DNA from: Caballeronia pedi
GTDB taxonomy: Bacteria; Pseudomonadota; Gammaproteobacteria; Burkholderiales; Burkholderiaceae
Assembly (NCBI RefSeq): GCF_001544915.2
Contig: NZ_FCOE02000016.1
Coordinates: 97,825-161,824 of the forward strand
Reading direction: 5' to 3'
DNA: 64,000 nt
The position numbers and the translations under genes were made by a program. Each line of letters opens with the position of its first letter. Positions within the stretch are counted from its first letter, which is position 1. This document shows, piece after piece, positions 8,564-16,281 of the stretch. Under the pieces are notes generated by a model that did no database searches, was not told the DNA's origin, and saw only the letters and a list, made by a program, of their open reading frames with translations.

Positions 8564-9963
8564 GAGTCGTTCGAGTGGATCAGGTCTGCATGAACGTGCT
8601 TGCGGCCCGCGCTCGGATTGCTGAGAAACACCACGAGCACATTCGCCGCGAGACAGATGAGGCCGATATTCAAGCCGGCGATATCGACATGGAACGCATA
8701 CAGGACGACCGCGAGCACCTGCCCCACGAGCAGCCCCGCTGCGATGGCGCGCGCACTCACGCGCAGCCCGAGCACGATCGCGATGACGCCGGGGAAAAAC
8801 TGCGTGACGCCGTAGTACGTCATGTTGATGAGCGTGAGCATCAGGTTGGGCGTGGCGAGCGTCATGACGATGGAGAGCAGCAGATAAATCCCGATCACCA
8901 CTTTGGCGCCGGCCTTCTGACGTGTCTCCGGCATGTTCGGCAACAGGTTGCGCGTGACCACCGGCCCGATCGCGAGACAGATGCCCGCGAGCACGAGCAA
9001 GCCGGAAAGCGACGCGCCCGCCGCGACGAGGCCGACCAGCCACGGCGGCAACAGATGCACGACGGCGGTGAAGAACGCTTCGTTGGGCGAGGCGAGCGGC
9101 ACGTTCTGCGCGATCGCGTAGTACGACGCGACCACGAGAAAAGGATACATCAGCATGTAGAGCGGCATGACCACCTGCGAGCGGCGGATCGTGTTCGCGC
9201 TCTTCGCGGTGAAGAAGTTCTGGATCGCAAACGGCATCACGTAGAAGCCGAGCGACTGGAACAGCATCGTGCTCATCGAGAACGTGAGCTGATGGGTGCT
9301 CATCGCGTTCGATACATGCTGGCTCGCGGCTCTGAACACCGGTTCCACGCCCGCTTCCCACGCCACCGCGATGCCCGTGATGACGATCGCCGCGACCATC
9401 AGGAGGTCTTTCAGAATGGCGATATACGCCGATGCGCGCACGCCGGCGATCGCGATGTATGCGAACGCGAGCAGCGCCGAGATCATGATGAGGACGACCG
9501 GATTCACGTTCCAGCCCAGGCCTTTGAGCGCGGCGACGAGACCGGTGAACTGCAACTGTCCCCACGGCAGCAGAAAGACCAGCGCGGAAATGGCGACGAT
9601 CAGTTCGAGCGTGCGGCTCGCGAAGTGTCCCTTGAACAGGTCGGGCAGCGTGATGGCGTTATAGCGCTTGCCCGCCTCCCAGATTTTCGGTCCCATGAAA
9701 TAGCCGATCGGATACGCGAGCAGGATATAGCCGAGGAACCAGACGCCGTAGGTCGGCCCTTTCGCATAGATGCCGCCGGGAAAACCCACCATTGTGCCGA
9801 TGCTGTAAATCTCGCCCGCAGCGAGAAAGAACACGAGCCAGGCGCCGAATTGACGCGATGCGACAAAGAAATCGTGCACGCTTTGCGAGCCGCGCCCTTT
9901 GCCCGCGCGCAACGCAAGCCACAGCGACAGCGCGATGAAGCCCAGAAATACCGTGGAAGCCAT
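8560..9963 (-). CDS. Sodium:solute symporter family transporter
   Basis: A 467-residue SSS-family permease with about 12-13 membrane helices. The N-terminal helix is MASTVFLGFIALSLWLALRAGKGRG. Family features are FFVASRQFGAWLVFFLAAGEIYS, the Gly-rich GFPGGIYAKGPTYGVWFLGY, and NAITLPDLFKGHF. It is preceded by a small DUF3311 membrane protein, the usual partner of these symporters in Burkholderia and Bacillus. It is followed with an ATGA overlap by the amidohydrolase. The operon suggests uptake of the amidohydrolase substrate driven by sodium; the solute is unknown. ATG 9963 was chosen because upstream in-frame codons are not hydrophobic and belong to another gene's territory. Confidence 0.88.
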   Translation of the reverse strand: MASTVFLGFIALSLWLALRAGKGRGSQSVHDFFVASRQFGAWLVFFLAAGEIYSIGTMVGFPGGIYAKGPTYGVWFLGYILLAYPIGYFMGPKIWEAGKRYNAITLPDLFKGHFASRTLELIVAISALVFLLPWGQLQFTGLVAALKGLGWNVNPVVLIMISALLAFAYIAIAGVRASAYIAILKDLLMVAAIVITGIAVAWEAGVEPVFRAASQHVSNAMSTHQLTFSMSTMLFQSLGFYVMPFAIQNFFTAKSANTIRRSQVVMPLYMLMYPFLVVASYYAIAQNVPLASPNEAFFTAVVHLLPPWLVGLVAAGASLSGLLVLAGICLAIGPVVTRNLLPNMPETRQKAGAKVVIGIYLLLSIVMTLATPNLMLTLINMTYYGVTQFFPGVIAIVLGLRVSARAIAAGLLVGQVLAVVLYAFHVDIAGLNIGLICLAANVLVVFLSNPSAGRKHVHADLIHSNDS

Positions 9964-9977
9964 GTCGAACGTCTCCT

Positions 9978-10187
9978 TTATGCGCCGCGCACTTCGCGCT
10001 GTTCCGCTTTTTTGTCGAACAGAATCCAGCAAAGCTGGAGGCAAACGGACGTCAGCACGAACCAGCCGAATATCCACGCGTAGATAAACGGAACGCCGAA
10101 CACATAAAAATCGTTCGACGCCGCCCACGGCAACAGGCCGATGACGCCGACAAACGGCAAACCGAGTCCGATCAAGAGTTTGAGCAT
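9978..10187 (-). CDS. DUF3311 small membrane protein
   Basis: A 69-residue protein with two predicted membrane helices (MLKLLIGLGLPFVGVIGLLPW and the stretch around YAWIFGWFVLTSVCLQLCWIL) and a charged C-terminus. This size and the SxxFYVFGVPFIYAW core are typical of DUF3311, which accompanies SSS symporters. It is the first gene of the minus-strand operon, 14 bp upstream of the symporter. It may act as an accessory subunit. The biochemical role is not established. Confidence 0.82.
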   Translation of the reverse strand: MLKLLIGLGLPFVGVIGLLPWAASNDFYVFGVPFIYAWIFGWFVLTSVCLQLCWILFDKKAEQREVRGA

Positions 10188-10282
10188 GGGTTACTCCGCA
10201 GGAACATGGGCGCCGCGCGGGACGGGCATGCGCGGGCAAATAGGGATGCGGCTCAGTATGGCCTTACAAAAATGGCTGGCCG

Positions 10283-10359
10283 TAGTGCCAGAAAGGACCA
10301 ATCGCTGGGGCCAGTGAGACCCGCGCGCTGGCACTAACGATGGTTCCGGCGTGGCACTA
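10283..10359. promoter_or_regulatory. Cluster of CTGGC/GCCAG repeat elements
   Basis: In the divergent gap between the DUF3311 operon and the FAD oxidoreductase, TAGTGCCA (10283-10290) is exactly inverted to TGGCACTA at 10329-10336 and repeated directly at 10352-10359. A further palindrome CTGG-GG-CCAG lies near 10304-10313. The repeated motif suggests a multi-site operator controlling one or both divergent operons. No local regulator gene is obvious. Confidence 0.45.
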
Positions 10360-10411
10360 AGCGCGCCGCGAAGTTCGGTGCAACATGGGGGTACTTTCCA
10401 AGGAGTTATCG

Positions 10412-11845
10412 GTGGCTACTCTCGATTACGCTGCGCCGGCCCTTCGAGGCGCGTGCGCCCCATACGATCCGCTCTACGACCCGCTCGTCTCGCCCATCGG
10501 CCGTCAGCCGATGGACTACGCGCCCACCTACTGGGTCGCGACGGCAGGCGCGCCGCCCGAAGACGACGGACCCTTGCCCGGCGATGCCGATGTCGACGTG
10601 CTGATCGTCGGCGCAGGATTCACCGGTCTTTCGACCGCGCTCTTTCTGGCACGCGAGCACGGCATCCGCGCGATGATCGTCGATGCGAACCGCACCGCCT
10701 GGGGCTGCACGAGCCGCAACGGCGGGCAGGGACAGAACGCGAGCGGCAGGCTGTACCGCTCGCAATGGATCGAGCGCTGGGGCAAGCAGACGGCGCTCAA
10801 GCTCGATGCCGAAATCCGCGAAGGCTTCGACACCTTCAAACAGTTGATCGGCGAATTCGCGTGCGATGCGCAGCCGGGCGGGCATCTCTACATCGCGCAT
10901 CGACCGCGCAAGCTGGATTTTCTCGCCAACGAATGCAGCGTGATGCGCGATGTCTTCGGCTACGACACGCGCATGCTGAGCGCGAAGGACGTCGCGCAAT
11001 CGTATGTCGACGACCGTGAAAGCTGCGGCGCGCTGCTCGAACCCGACGGCATCGGCGTGCATCCGCTCAAGCTCGCGTTCGGCTATCTGCGCATGGCTCG
11101 CTCGCTCGGCGTGAAGGTGCATCCGGGCACGCCCGTGCTCGACGTCGAAACGATCCGCGGCGTGCATCACGTGCGCACGCCGCGCGGCGTGATTCGCGCG
11201 AAGGCGGTTGCGTTCGCGACCGGCGGCTATACGCGCAACGACATGCATCGCACGCTTTCCGCGAAGATCATGCCGATCCTTTCCAACTCGCTCGTCACGC
11301 GTCCGCTCACGCAGGAAGAACTCGCTTCGACAGGCTTCCGCTCGCGCCAGGTCATCACCGATACGCGCACGCTGCGTTTCTACTATCGCCTGCTGCCGGA
11401 TAACCGCGTGCAGATCGGCAGCCGCAGTGCGATCACCGGCGCGGACGCGGCGAACCCCCGGCATATGGATGTGCTCATCGAAGGATTGCATCGCAAGTTT
11501 CCTTCGCTGAAAGGCATTCGCATCGATTACTCGTGGTGGGGCTGGGTCGATGTGAGTCACGACATGATGCCGCGCGTCGCGCAGCCCGATCCGCAGCAGA
11601 GCATCTTCTATGCAGTGGGTTACGGCGGCAATGGCGTGTCGTTCTCCGCGCATGCGGGGCGGCGCATGGCCGAGCGCGTCGCGGGCAAATGGCAGCACAG
11701 CCGCGACGATCTGCCGATCTACGATTCCGCGCTCGAATATCCGAACGTGATGGGCATGGTGCGGTGGAAAGGCTTCGCGCCATTCCGCCGGGTCGGCCAA
11801 CGATTTCTGTATCACAAGTATCTGGCGCAGGACGAGAAGCGCTGA
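10412..11845 (+). CDS. FAD-dependent oxidoreductase (PuuB/DAO family amine oxidase)
   Basis: A 477-residue DAO-fold flavoprotein. DVDVLIVGAGFTGLSTALFL is the FAD-binding Rossmann motif (about 65-84), followed by WGCTSRNGGQGQNASG, where gamma-glutamylputrescine oxidases carry a similar SGRNGGQ. The C-terminal part has FYAVGYGGNGVSFSAHAGRRMAE. Relatives oxidise gamma-glutamylputrescine or other amines. The GTG at 10412 is preferred: AAGGAG (10400-10405) is spaced correctly, whereas the in-frame ATG at 10385 has no good site. Downstream in the same direction lie an NTF2-like protein and a GabP-type permease, so the set probably imports and oxidises an amine or amino acid. Confidence 0.83.
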   Translation: MATLDYAAPALRGACAPYDPLYDPLVSPIGRQPMDYAPTYWVATAGAPPEDDGPLPGDADVDVLIVGAGFTGLSTALFLAREHGIRAMIVDANRTAWGCTSRNGGQGQNASGRLYRSQWIERWGKQTALKLDAEIREGFDTFKQLIGEFACDAQPGGHLYIAHRPRKLDFLANECSVMRDVFGYDTRMLSAKDVAQSYVDDRESCGALLEPDGIGVHPLKLAFGYLRMARSLGVKVHPGTPVLDVETIRGVHHVRTPRGVIRAKAVAFATGGYTRNDMHRTLSAKIMPILSNSLVTRPLTQEELASTGFRSRQVITDTRTLRFYYRLLPDNRVQIGSRSAITGADAANPRHMDVLIEGLHRKFPSLKGIRIDYSWWGWVDVSHDMMPRVAQPDPQQSIFYAVGYGGNGVSFSAHAGRRMAERVAGKWQHSRDDLPIYDSALEYPNVMGMVRWKGFAPFRRVGQRFLYHKYLAQDEKR

Positions 11846-11887
11846 GCCCGGTTGAACTCTTTCGCAACGCACTGACACTATCGACAC

Positions 11888-12280
11888 ATGAGCACTCAAA
11901 CGAATCAGGACTACCTCCGCCTTCTGGAGTCATTCAACGATGCATGGAATCGCCACGACATCGACGCATTGATGAACTGCATGGCGGACGAATGCGCCTT
12001 TCACGGCGTGGCCGGACCCGACGCACTGGGCCGCACCTTCGAGGGCCGCGATGAAGTGCGCAAGGGCTTCACGCTCGCGTGGGAAACCTTTCCCGATGCG
12101 TCGTGGCAGGACGGCGAGCATTTCGTGAGCGGCGAGCGCGGCGTATCGGAATCGACGTTTCGCGGCACGAAGGCGGACGGCTCGCGCATCGAAGCGCGCA
12201 TGGTGGATGTCTTCACGTTCAGGAACGGCAGGATCGCGGTGAAGAATGCGTATCGCAAGGATCGTCCGGCCATCACGTGA
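11888..12280 (+). CDS. Nuclear transport factor 2 / SnoaL-like protein
   Basis: A 130-residue single-domain protein with the cone-fold pattern of the SnoaL/NTF2 group: an N-terminal helix pair (LLESFNDAWNRHDIDALMNCMADECAFHG), then GRDEVRKGFTLAWETFPDASW and a C-terminal sheet ending VDVFTFRNGRIAVKNAYRKDR. Such proteins are small isomerases, dehydratases or binding proteins. It lies between the FAD oxidoreductase and the permease, all on the plus strand, so a role in the same amine pathway is likely. No specific reaction can be assigned. Confidence 0.8.
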   Translation: MSTQTNQDYLRLLESFNDAWNRHDIDALMNCMADECAFHGVAGPDALGRTFEGRDEVRKGFTLAWETFPDASWQDGEHFVSGERGVSESTFRGTKADGSRIEARMVDVFTFRNGRIAVKNAYRKDRPAIT

Positions 12281-12359
12281 CTGAATGAAAGCGCCTCGAC
12301 CCGCAGGCAATGAACCAGCGGGCGAACGCTATACCGACACAAGCAAATCAGGAGACGAC

Positions 12360-13799
12360 ATGCACTCGAACACGGATCAGGGCGATCTGAAATGCGGCCT
12401 CAAGCAGCGCCACATGACGATGATCGCATTGGGCGGCGTCATAGGCGCCGGACTTTTCGTCGGTAGCGGTGTGGTGATCCAGCAGGCCGGGCCCGCCGCG
12501 ATTCTCTCGTTTCTCATCACGGGCGGCCTCGTGGTGCTCGTCATGCGCATGCTCGGCGAGATGGCGTGCGCGATGCCCGCCGTCGGCTCGTTCTATGAAT
12601 ATGCGCGCCTCGCTTTTAAAACGCAGCGCGGGCCGGGACGTCTCGCCGGCTTTCTGACGGGCTGGATGTACTGGTACTTCTGGGTCATCGTGATCGCGCT
12701 CGAAGCGGTCGCGGGCGCGAAGCTCGTGCAGTTCTGGATACCCGATGTGCCTGCATGGATCATCAGTCTCGTGCTGCTCGTCGTGCTCACGCTGACCAAC
12801 CTGATTTCGGTCGGCAGCTACGGCGAGTTCGAGTTCTGGTTTTCGTCGATCAAGGTCGGCGCGATCATCGTGTTCCTGTTCCTCGGCGGCCTCTATGTAT
12901 GCGGTTTCTGGCCGGCGTCGATGCACACCACCGACGTCGCCACGACTTTCCTCGGACACGGCGGCTTCATGCCCAACGGCATCGGGCCAGTGATGACAGG
13001 GGCGGTCGCTGCGACCGGCTTCTACTTCGGCGCGGAGATCGTCACGATCGCGGCGGCCGAAGCGAAGGAGCCCGCGAAGGCAGTGGCGAAGGCGACCAAT
13101 TCGGTGATCACGCGCGTGCTCGTGTTCTATGTCGGCTCGGTGGCGCTCGTCGTCGCGCTGGTGCCGTGGAATTCGCATCAGATGGCGACGCCCTACGTGA
13201 GCGCGCTCGACGTGATGGGCATGCCCGCCGCCGCCAACGTGATGAACGCGATCGTGCTGACGGCCGTGCTCTCCGCGCTGAACTCGGGTTTGTACGCCGC
13301 TTCGCGCATGCTGTTCGCACTGACGCGTCACGGCGATGCGCCGCTCGGCCTCGCCAAGGTGAACAAGCGCGGTGTGCCGACGCGCGCCATTCTGCTCGGC
13401 ACCGTGTTCGGTTACGTGTCGGTGGTGATGTCGTATATCTCGCCGGATACGGTGTTCGCGTTCCTCGTCAATTCGTACGGCACGGTGGCGATCTTCGTGT
13501 ACCTGCTGATCGCGTTCTCGCAGTTGCGTCTGCGTGCCCGCATGACGAGCTTCGAAGCGAACGATCTGCGCGTGCGCATGTGGGGATTTCCCTATCTCAC
13601 CTGGCTTGCGATCTTCGGCATGACGGCGATTCTCGTCGCGATGGCTTTCATCCCCGATCAGCGCAAGCCGCTGTGGCTGGGTGTCGCGAGTCTCGGCATT
13701 CTGATCGTCGCGTATATGGTGTTCAAGCGCGGCCGCAAGGAGGTCGAGATCGAATCAGATGAACATTCGGCGCAGCATCTGCAAACCGTCGAACGTTGA
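12360..13799 (+). CDS. Amino acid permease, GabP/AnsP type (APC family)
   Basis: A 479-residue APC-superfamily transporter with about 12 helices. The first helix region KQRHMTMIALGGVIGAGLFVG is the AAT-family signature, followed by GLVVLVMRMLGEMA and FYFGAEIVTIAAAE. The ATG at 12360 follows CAGGAG closely; upstream in-frame codons look non-coding. It is the last gene of the FAD oxidoreductase set, so it probably imports the oxidised substrate, such as a gamma-amino acid or glutamylated amine. A strong hairpin lies just after its stop. Confidence 0.87.
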   Translation: MHSNTDQGDLKCGLKQRHMTMIALGGVIGAGLFVGSGVVIQQAGPAAILSFLITGGLVVLVMRMLGEMACAMPAVGSFYEYARLAFKTQRGPGRLAGFLTGWMYWYFWVIVIALEAVAGAKLVQFWIPDVPAWIISLVLLVVLTLTNLISVGSYGEFEFWFSSIKVGAIIVFLFLGGLYVCGFWPASMHTTDVATTFLGHGGFMPNGIGPVMTGAVAATGFYFGAEIVTIAAAEAKEPAKAVAKATNSVITRVLVFYVGSVALVVALVPWNSHQMATPYVSALDVMGMPAAANVMNAIVLTAVLSALNSGLYAASRMLFALTRHGDAPLGLAKVNKRGVPTRAILLGTVFGYVSVVMSYISPDTVFAFLVNSYGTVAIFVYLLIAFSQLRLRARMTSFEANDLRVRMWGFPYLTWLAIFGMTAILVAMAFIPDQRKPLWLGVASLGILIVAYMVFKRGRKEVEIESDEHSAQHLQTVER

Positions 13800-13813
13800 G
13801 CTTTGAAGTAGCG

Positions 13814-13847
13814 GACAGCCGGTTTGCTGCATCGCAAACCGGCTGTC
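13814..13847. terminator. Hairpin between convergent genes (possible bidirectional terminator)
   Basis: A perfect inverted repeat with 14-bp arms (GACAGCCGGTTTGC and its complement) and a 6-base loop lies between the permease stop and sauR. The right arm overlaps the sauR stop codon (13846-13848). There is no clear T-run on either side, so intrinsic termination is plausible but not certain. Confidence 0.55.
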
Positions 13848-14607
13848 ATTCCTTGAAGGTTCTGGCGGTTTCTTCCGCGGTGCGGCGCAGGTCGGGTTCG
13901 AAGGCGAGCAGTTGATCCAGCGCAACGCGCCCGACCGGCGCCTGAATCGCAATCGCCGCGCATGCGCGGTTGCGGTCCAGCATCACCGGCACCGCGATCG
14001 CAACGAGTCCCTGCAAGTGCTCCTGATTGTTGATCGCCAGCATGCGGCGGCGCGTCAATGCAAGCTCTCGGCGCAACGCATCGCGGTCGGTGATGGTGCG
14101 TTCCGAATATGAGCGCAGCGGCAGCCGCTCGATCATCCGTTCGCGGCGTTCCTTCGGCAGAAAACTCAACAGCAGCTTGCCGCTCGCCGAGCAATGCAGC
14201 GGCACATGCGAGCCCGGCTGCAGGTGCATGCGCAGCGGCCAGCCGGTCTCGACGCGATCCACATACACGACGTCGTTGCCCGCGAGCATCGTCAGATTGC
14301 AGGTCTCGCCGACGCGCGCAACGAGTTGTTCCAGCAGCGCATGACGCGCCGCGGCGGGCCCCGCATGCATCAGCACGTTGATGGCGAGCGAGCGCACGCG
14401 CGCCGAACATTCGTAGAGCTTGTCGCTCGCGCCGCGCGTGACGAGCCATGCATCCATCAGTTGCACGAGAATGCGATGCACCGTCTGCTTGGGCAGGCCG
14501 AGCGCATCGACGAGTTCGGTCATCGAGAGCGGGCGGTTCGCTTCGGCAAGTGCTTCGAGCACGCGAAACGCGCGCACTGCGGCGGCATTCGATTGATTCG
14601 ATGTCAC
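13846..14607 (-). CDS. sauR: IclR family regulator of sulfoacetate utilisation, SauR
   Basis: A 253-residue IclR protein: HTH at about 20-60 (SMTELVDALGLPKQTVHRILVQLMDAW), effector domain from about 85 with GETCNLTMLAGNDVVYVDRVE and PGSHVPLHCSASGKLLLSF. It is divergent from sauSTU, exactly as sauR is in Cupriavidus necator H16, where the gene is proposed to control the operon. The intergenic region holds two overlapping perfect dyads that could be its operator. Its relatives at 1434 and 2402 near xsc form the same subgroup. The assignment rests on synteny plus family membership. Confidence 0.82.
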   Translation of the reverse strand: MTSNQSNAAAVRAFRVLEALAEANRPLSMTELVDALGLPKQTVHRILVQLMDAWLVTRGASDKLYECSARVRSLAINVLMHAGPAAARHALLEQLVARVGETCNLTMLAGNDVVYVDRVETGWPLRMHLQPGSHVPLHCSASGKLLLSFLPKERRERMIERLPLRSYSERTITDRDALRRELALTRRRMLAINNQEHLQGLVAIAVPVMLDRNRACAAIAIQAPVGRVALDQLLAFEPDLRRTAEETARTFKE

Positions 14608-14655
14608 GTTGCTTGTCTCCGTCTACCTACTTTTCGCTTCCATTTCATTGTGCGT

Positions 14656-14694
14656 CGAAAACGGCGGTTTTCGGGACTCTGGAAAGTCCCGAAA
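14656..14694. promoter_or_regulatory. Two overlapping perfect dyads between sauR and sauS
   Basis: Dyad A is CGAAAAC-GGCG-GTTTTCG (14656-14673). Dyad B is TTTCGGGACT, a 6-base spacer, and AGTCCCGAAA (14669-14694). They share the TTTCG segment. The site sits 48 bp from the sauR start and about 125 bp from the sauS start, suitable for control of both by SauR. The assignment to SauR is inference. Confidence 0.55.
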
Positions 14695-14817
14695 TCCTGA
14701 TTTTCCGATGCTGACGGTTTGGCTGTATGCGTTAGTCCAGAAAACGGGACCGCGCGTTGAGCGCGGCTGACTAGATTGGATAACACCTTCAATCTTTCAC
14801 CAGCCGAGGTTCATCGC

Positions 14818-16281
14818 ATGAATGACATGGCAAGCGGCGCGACGCTCGCGCGTTCCCGCGACAACGCGCCTGACCCACAGCAAGCCGACGTCGAACGCAT
14901 CGTCGAAGCGCTCGTGACGCGAGCGCGCGCGGCGCAGCAGCGCTTTGCGCAGGCGGGGCAGGAGACACTCGATATCGCGGCGGCCGCCGCCGCGTGGGCG
15001 ATCATGGACCCGCAGCGCAACCGGCAACTGGCGGAGCTCGCGGTGCGCGACACGGGCCTCGGCAACGCCGACGACAAGTTCCGCAAGAACCATCGCAAGA
15101 CGCTCGGTCTGCTGCGCGATCTTCACGGCGTCGCGACGACCGGCGTGATCGCGCGTGACGAGGAACACGGCATCGTCGAGATCGCGCGTGCAGTCGGCGT
15201 CGTCGCGGCGATCACGCCATCGACGAATCCCGGCGCGACACCCGCCAACAAGATCATCAACGCGCTCAAGTGCGGCAACGCGGTGATCGTCGCGCCTTCG
15301 CCGAAGGGTTATTCGTCGTGCGCGTTGCTGATCGGTTTCATTCACGCGGAGTTCGCAAAGGCGGGTCTCGATCCCGCTCTCGTGCAGATGCTGCCGCAGC
15401 CGATCGGCAAGGCCGCCACTGCCGCGCTGATGAAGTTCGCGGATCTCGTCGTCGCGACCGGCTCGCAGGCCAACGTGCGCATGGCCTATACGAGCGGCAC
15501 GCCGGCTTTCGGCGTGGGCGCGGGCAATGTCGCATCGATCGTCACGGCGGGCGCGCATCCCGATGATGCGGCGCGCAAGATCGCCGCGTCCAAGACATTC
15601 GATAACGCGACGAGCTGTTCGTCGGAGAACAGCGTCGTGATCGAGGATGCGATCTATGCGCGCATGCTCGATGCATTGACGGAGCAGGGCGGCGTGCTGC
15701 TCGATGCCGCGCAGAAAGCGCAATTGCAGGCGGCGATGTGGCATGACGGCAAGCTCTCGGCGCGCTGCACGGCGCGTTCGGCGGCGGCCATCGCGCGCGA
15801 AGCCGGACTCGACGATATCGCCGCGCGCGAGCCGAAGTTCCTGATGGTGGAAGAAACCGGCTACGGCGTCGAGTATCCGTTCTCCGGTGAGAAGCTCTCA
15901 CCCGTGCTGACGGTCTATCGCGCGCGCGATGTGGACGCGGCCATCGACATCGTGCGCGGCATTTACGGCTACATGGGCGCGGGGCATTCGGTCGGCGTGC
16001 ACGGCGCCGACGACGCGCTCGCCGTGAGGCTCGGCATGCAGTTGCCGGTTGCGCGCGTGATCGTCGATCAGGCGCATTGCCTCGCGACCGGCGGCAATTT
16101 CGACAACGGCCTCCCGTTCTCGCTCTCGATGGGTTGCGGCACATGGGGCGGCAACAACTTCTCGTCGAATCTCGGCTATCGGCAATACCTTAACGTCACG
16201 CGCGTCGCGTATCGCATCGCGGAGCGCGTGCCCGAAGTCGACGCGTTGCTCGGCGATTACTTCCGGAGGGTCGGACGATGA
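14818..16281 (+). CDS. sauS: Sulfoacetaldehyde dehydrogenase (acylating) SauS
   Basis: CoA-acylating aldehyde dehydrogenase that interconverts sulfoacetyl-CoA and sulfoacetaldehyde with NAD(P)H. Length 487 residues from ATG 14818. The catalytic cysteine is Cys267 in DNATSCSSENSVV, the motif of the acylating EutE/AdhE group rather than ordinary ALDHs. PSTNPGATPANKIINALKCGN and FSLSMGCGTWGGN are further group markers. Its stop overlaps the sauT start (ATGA), giving a coupled operon. The combination divergent sauR, then acylating dehydrogenase, CoA ligase and MFS carrier matches the sauRSTU locus of C. necator H16. A TTG at 14776 would extend the frame by 14 residues but lacks support. Confidence 0.9.
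   Translation: MNDMASGATLARSRDNAPDPQQADVERIVEALVTRARAAQQRFAQAGQETLDIAAAAAAWAIMDPQRNRQLAELAVRDTGLGNADDKFRKNHRKTLGLLRDLHGVATTGVIARDEEHGIVEIARAVGVVAAITPSTNPGATPANKIINALKCGNAVIVAPSPKGYSSCALLIGFIHAEFAKAGLDPALVQMLPQPIGKAATAALMKFADLVVATGSQANVRMAYTSGTPAFGVGAGNVASIVTAGAHPDDAARKIAASKTFDNATSCSSENSVVIEDAIYARMLDALTEQGGVLLDAAQKAQLQAAMWHDGKLSARCTARSAAAIAREAGLDDIAAREPKFLMVEETGYGVEYPFSGEKLSPVLTVYRARDVDAAIDIVRGIYGYMGAGHSVGVHGADDALAVRLGMQLPVARVIVDQAHCLATGGNFDNGLPFSLSMGCGTWGGNNFSSNLGYRQYLNVTRVAYRIAERVPEVDALLGDYFRRVGR

Noticed and set aside
6911..9565. A single 884-residue amidohydrolase fusion
   Set aside because: The upstream part is an out-of-frame reading of the SSS symporter. The real gene starts at ATG 8563 in an ATGA overlap.
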